The notes under the pieces are model-generated. The model made no database searches and was not told where the DNA came from. It saw only the letters and a list, made by a program, of their open reading frames with translations. Positions 6,242-7,513 of a stretch of DNA of 7,513 nucleotides are shown one piece after another (the stretch's first letter is position 1; every line of letters starts with the position of its first letter). The position numbers were made by a program, and so were the translations under genes. This DNA comes from Chloroflexota bacterium (GTDB lineage: Bacteria; Chloroflexota; Dormibacteria; Dormibacterales; Dormibacteraceae). The DNA lies in NCBI GenBank assembly GCA_005880525.1, contig VBFW01000006.1, forward strand, positions 1 through 7,513. The letters are read 5' to 3'.

Positions 6242-7513
6242 CTCGCCGGTTGATGCCCCGTTCGCGACTGCCGTGCGGCCGTTGACCAGCACATGCGCGA
6301 TGCCGGCGGGGCTCTCGCGCCCGTTGTCCCAGGTGCTGCGGTCGGCCAGTGTCGCTGCGTCGAACACCGTGACGTCCGCGGCTCGTCCCCGCTGAAGGAC
6401 CCCGCGGTCGCGCAGCGAGAACCGCTCGGCCGGCCGCCCCGTCACCTTGTGCACCGCCTGCTCCAGGGTCAGCGTGCCGTCGCGAACGTACTCGCCCACG
6501 ATGCGCGCGAAGCTGCCGTAGCCACGGCGGTGCGGCCGGCTGCCCATGTAGATGCCGTCGGTGGAACCGATGTACAGCGGGTGCGCGAGCGAGCGCTTGA
6601 TGATCGCCTCGCCCGGGATCGACTGCGGCCAGTGATAGATCGCGAGCGCGCGGCCGGCATGACTCGACAGCAGGTCGAACATCGCATCCACGTCTTGCCG
6701 GTGCGTCTCGCGGGCGACCGTGCCGAGCTGCTTGCCCTCCAGCTCGCCGCCGGACTCGACGCAGCTCAACGTGATCGCCCCACGCTCGGCGATTCGCGCC
6801 GCGGTCTCGTCGCGCAGCCGGGCGCGCTCCGCGGGGTCGCCAAGCCGGTGCATCGACGCCTCGTAGCCGCCGGCCTGCGCCCACTCGGGCAGCATCATCA
6901 GCAGGTGCGTGCAGGCTGCGGTGTACGGGTACATGTCGAAGCTGACGTCGACGCCCGAGGCCTGCGCCTCGTCCAGCAGCCGCGCCGCGGTGTCGTCGAC
7001 CGCGAGGTGCGAGATGTGCACCTTCACGCCTGACTGCCTGCCGATATCGAAGGTCTCGCCGCATCCGCGCTCCAGCCGGACCCAGTAGCCGCGCTGGTGC
7101 GGCGCGTACACGCCGCCGGTCGCCGCGACGAGCTTGCAGAGCTCGACCAGCTCCGACACCGGCGAAAGCGCGCCCGGCTGGTACTCGAGGCCCGCGGCCA
7201 TGCCCACGGCTCCGGCGTCCAGCCACTCGGTGAGGGCGCGCTTCATAGCCGTGAGCTGGTCGTCGGTCGGATCACCGCCGTCCCATCCCATCGCGGCGAC
7301 CTTGATGGCCAGGTGCGGCGCCTGCGGCGCGAGGTTGTTGGGGATGCGGCCGCGGAACATCGACAGGTAGTCCGCAACGGTGGTCCAGTCCCAGCCGATG
7401 TCGGGGTCGCCGTAGAAGACCTGCAGGTAGTCCTTCACCTCGCGCAGCCGATGTCGTGGCAGGGGCGCCCAGCTGAACCCGTCGGGCGACATGAGCTCGG
7501 TGGTGACGCCATC
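6212..7513 (-). CDS. N-acyl-D-amino-acid deacylase (D-aminoacylase family), N-terminus outside window; proposed N-acetyl-glucosaminate deacetylase
   Basis: The C-terminal 433 residues of an amidohydrolase-superfamily deacylase that hydrolyses an N-acyl-D-amino acid to the free acid and a carboxylate. The frame is open to the right edge, and roughly 70-100 residues, including the HxH metal motif, are missing. Counting from the window edge: DGVTTELMSPDGFSWAPL (1-18) is the strand before the active-site loop; GLEYQPG follows near 108-114; YAPHQR (His139) and VHISHL (His166) are metal-ligand positions; GSTDG (Asp319) carries the catalytic aspartate; and the RRGYGSFARIVGEYVR segment is typical of the family. 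The classical D-aminoacylase Cys of GNCG is Asp here (SPDG). The apparent ATG at 7492 is internal. The stop is TGA 6214-6212. Context with the dehydratase, KDG kinase and aldolase points to an N-acyl amino-sugar acid as substrate; plain N-acyl-D-amino acids remain possible. Confidence 0.92.
   Translation of the reverse strand, partial: DGVTTELMSPDGFSWAPLPRHRLREVKDYLQVFYGDPDIGWDWTTVADYLSMFRGRIPNNLAPQAPHLAIKVAAMGWDGGDPTDDQLTAMKRALTEWLDAGAVGMAAGLEYQPGALSPVSELVELCKLVAATGGVYAPHQRGYWVRLERGCGETFDIGRQSGVKVHISHLAVDDTAARLLDEAQASGVDVSFDMYPYTAACTHLLMMLPEWAQAGGYEASMHRLGDPAERARLRDETAARIAERGAITLSCVESGGELEGKQLGTVARETHRQDVDAMFDLLSSHAGRALAIYHWPQSIPGEAIIKRSLAHPLYIGSTDGIYMGSRPHRRGYGSFARIVGEYVRDGTLTLEQAVHKVTGRPAERFSLRDRGVLQRGRAADVTVFDAATLADRSTWDNGRESPAGIAHVLVNGRTAVANGASTGELAGRVVGRS

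Noticed and set aside
6174..7226. Second minus-strand frame over the deacylase
   Set aside because: It is Arg/Gly/Ala-rich and motif-free, and the overlapping frame is an unambiguous deacylase.
1..7513. CRISPR arrays, tRNA or rRNA genes, insertion sequences, phage genes
   Set aside because: No regularly spaced repeats, cloverleaf-like sequence, transposase motifs or terminal repeats were seen; the window is almost wholly occupied by metabolic genes.

Overview
The window is a dense, high-GC (roughly two-thirds by eye) bacterial segment. Coding is near-continuous, third codon positions are mostly G/C, several starts are GTG, and neighbouring genes overlap by GTGA or ATGA. It looks like a chromosomal catabolic locus of a free-living heterotroph. 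Nothing in it fixes the phylum; soil lineages such as Actinomycetota, Chloroflexota or related groups would fit. I see no rRNA, tRNA, transposon, integrase or CRISPR signal.

Layout: (1) 2-61, +, the last 19 codons of a gene that enters from the left. (2) 62-125, an AT-richer gap filled by a long imperfect inverted repeat between two convergent stop codons. (3) 126-4973, -, a tight five-gene operon read right to left: isochorismatase-type cysteine hydrolase, fold-III PLP D-serine-dehydratase-like enzyme, 2-keto-3-deoxygluconate (KDG) kinase, 2-keto-3-deoxy-6-phosphogluconate (KDPG) aldolase, and amidase-signature hydrolase. (4) 4974-5035, a very short divergent intergenic region. (5) 5036-6241, +, an unrecognised 401-residue protein that looks like a glycoside-hydrolase-type TIM barrel. 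(6) 6212-7513, -, the C-terminal 433 residues of an N-acyl-D-amino-acid deacylase, cut by the right window edge and overlapping gene 5 tail-to-tail by 30 bp.

The enzymes can be ordered into one route. A D-aminoacylase-type deacylase removes an N-acyl group from a 2-amino acid. A PLP- and metal-dependent D-serine-dehydratase-like enzyme removes the amino group and water, giving a 2-keto-3-deoxy acid. KDG kinase and KDPG aldolase then yield pyruvate and glyceraldehyde-3-phosphate. This matches the oxidative amino-sugar route N-acetyl-D-glucosaminate -> D-glucosaminate -> KDG -> KDPG, known from bacterial glucosaminate metabolism and from oxidised-chitin catabolism in marine bacteria. That substrate assignment is inference. 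The amidase, the cysteine hydrolase and the unknown barrel protein are not part of the known route and may extend it to a more complex amide- or glycoside-linked substrate.

The main oddities are a KDG kinase that appears to lack about 45 internal residues where the substrate lid should be, an opposite-strand unknown gene inserted between the deacylase and the rest of the pathway, an uncertain (possibly non-canonical) start codon for that gene, and the inverted repeat at 62-124.
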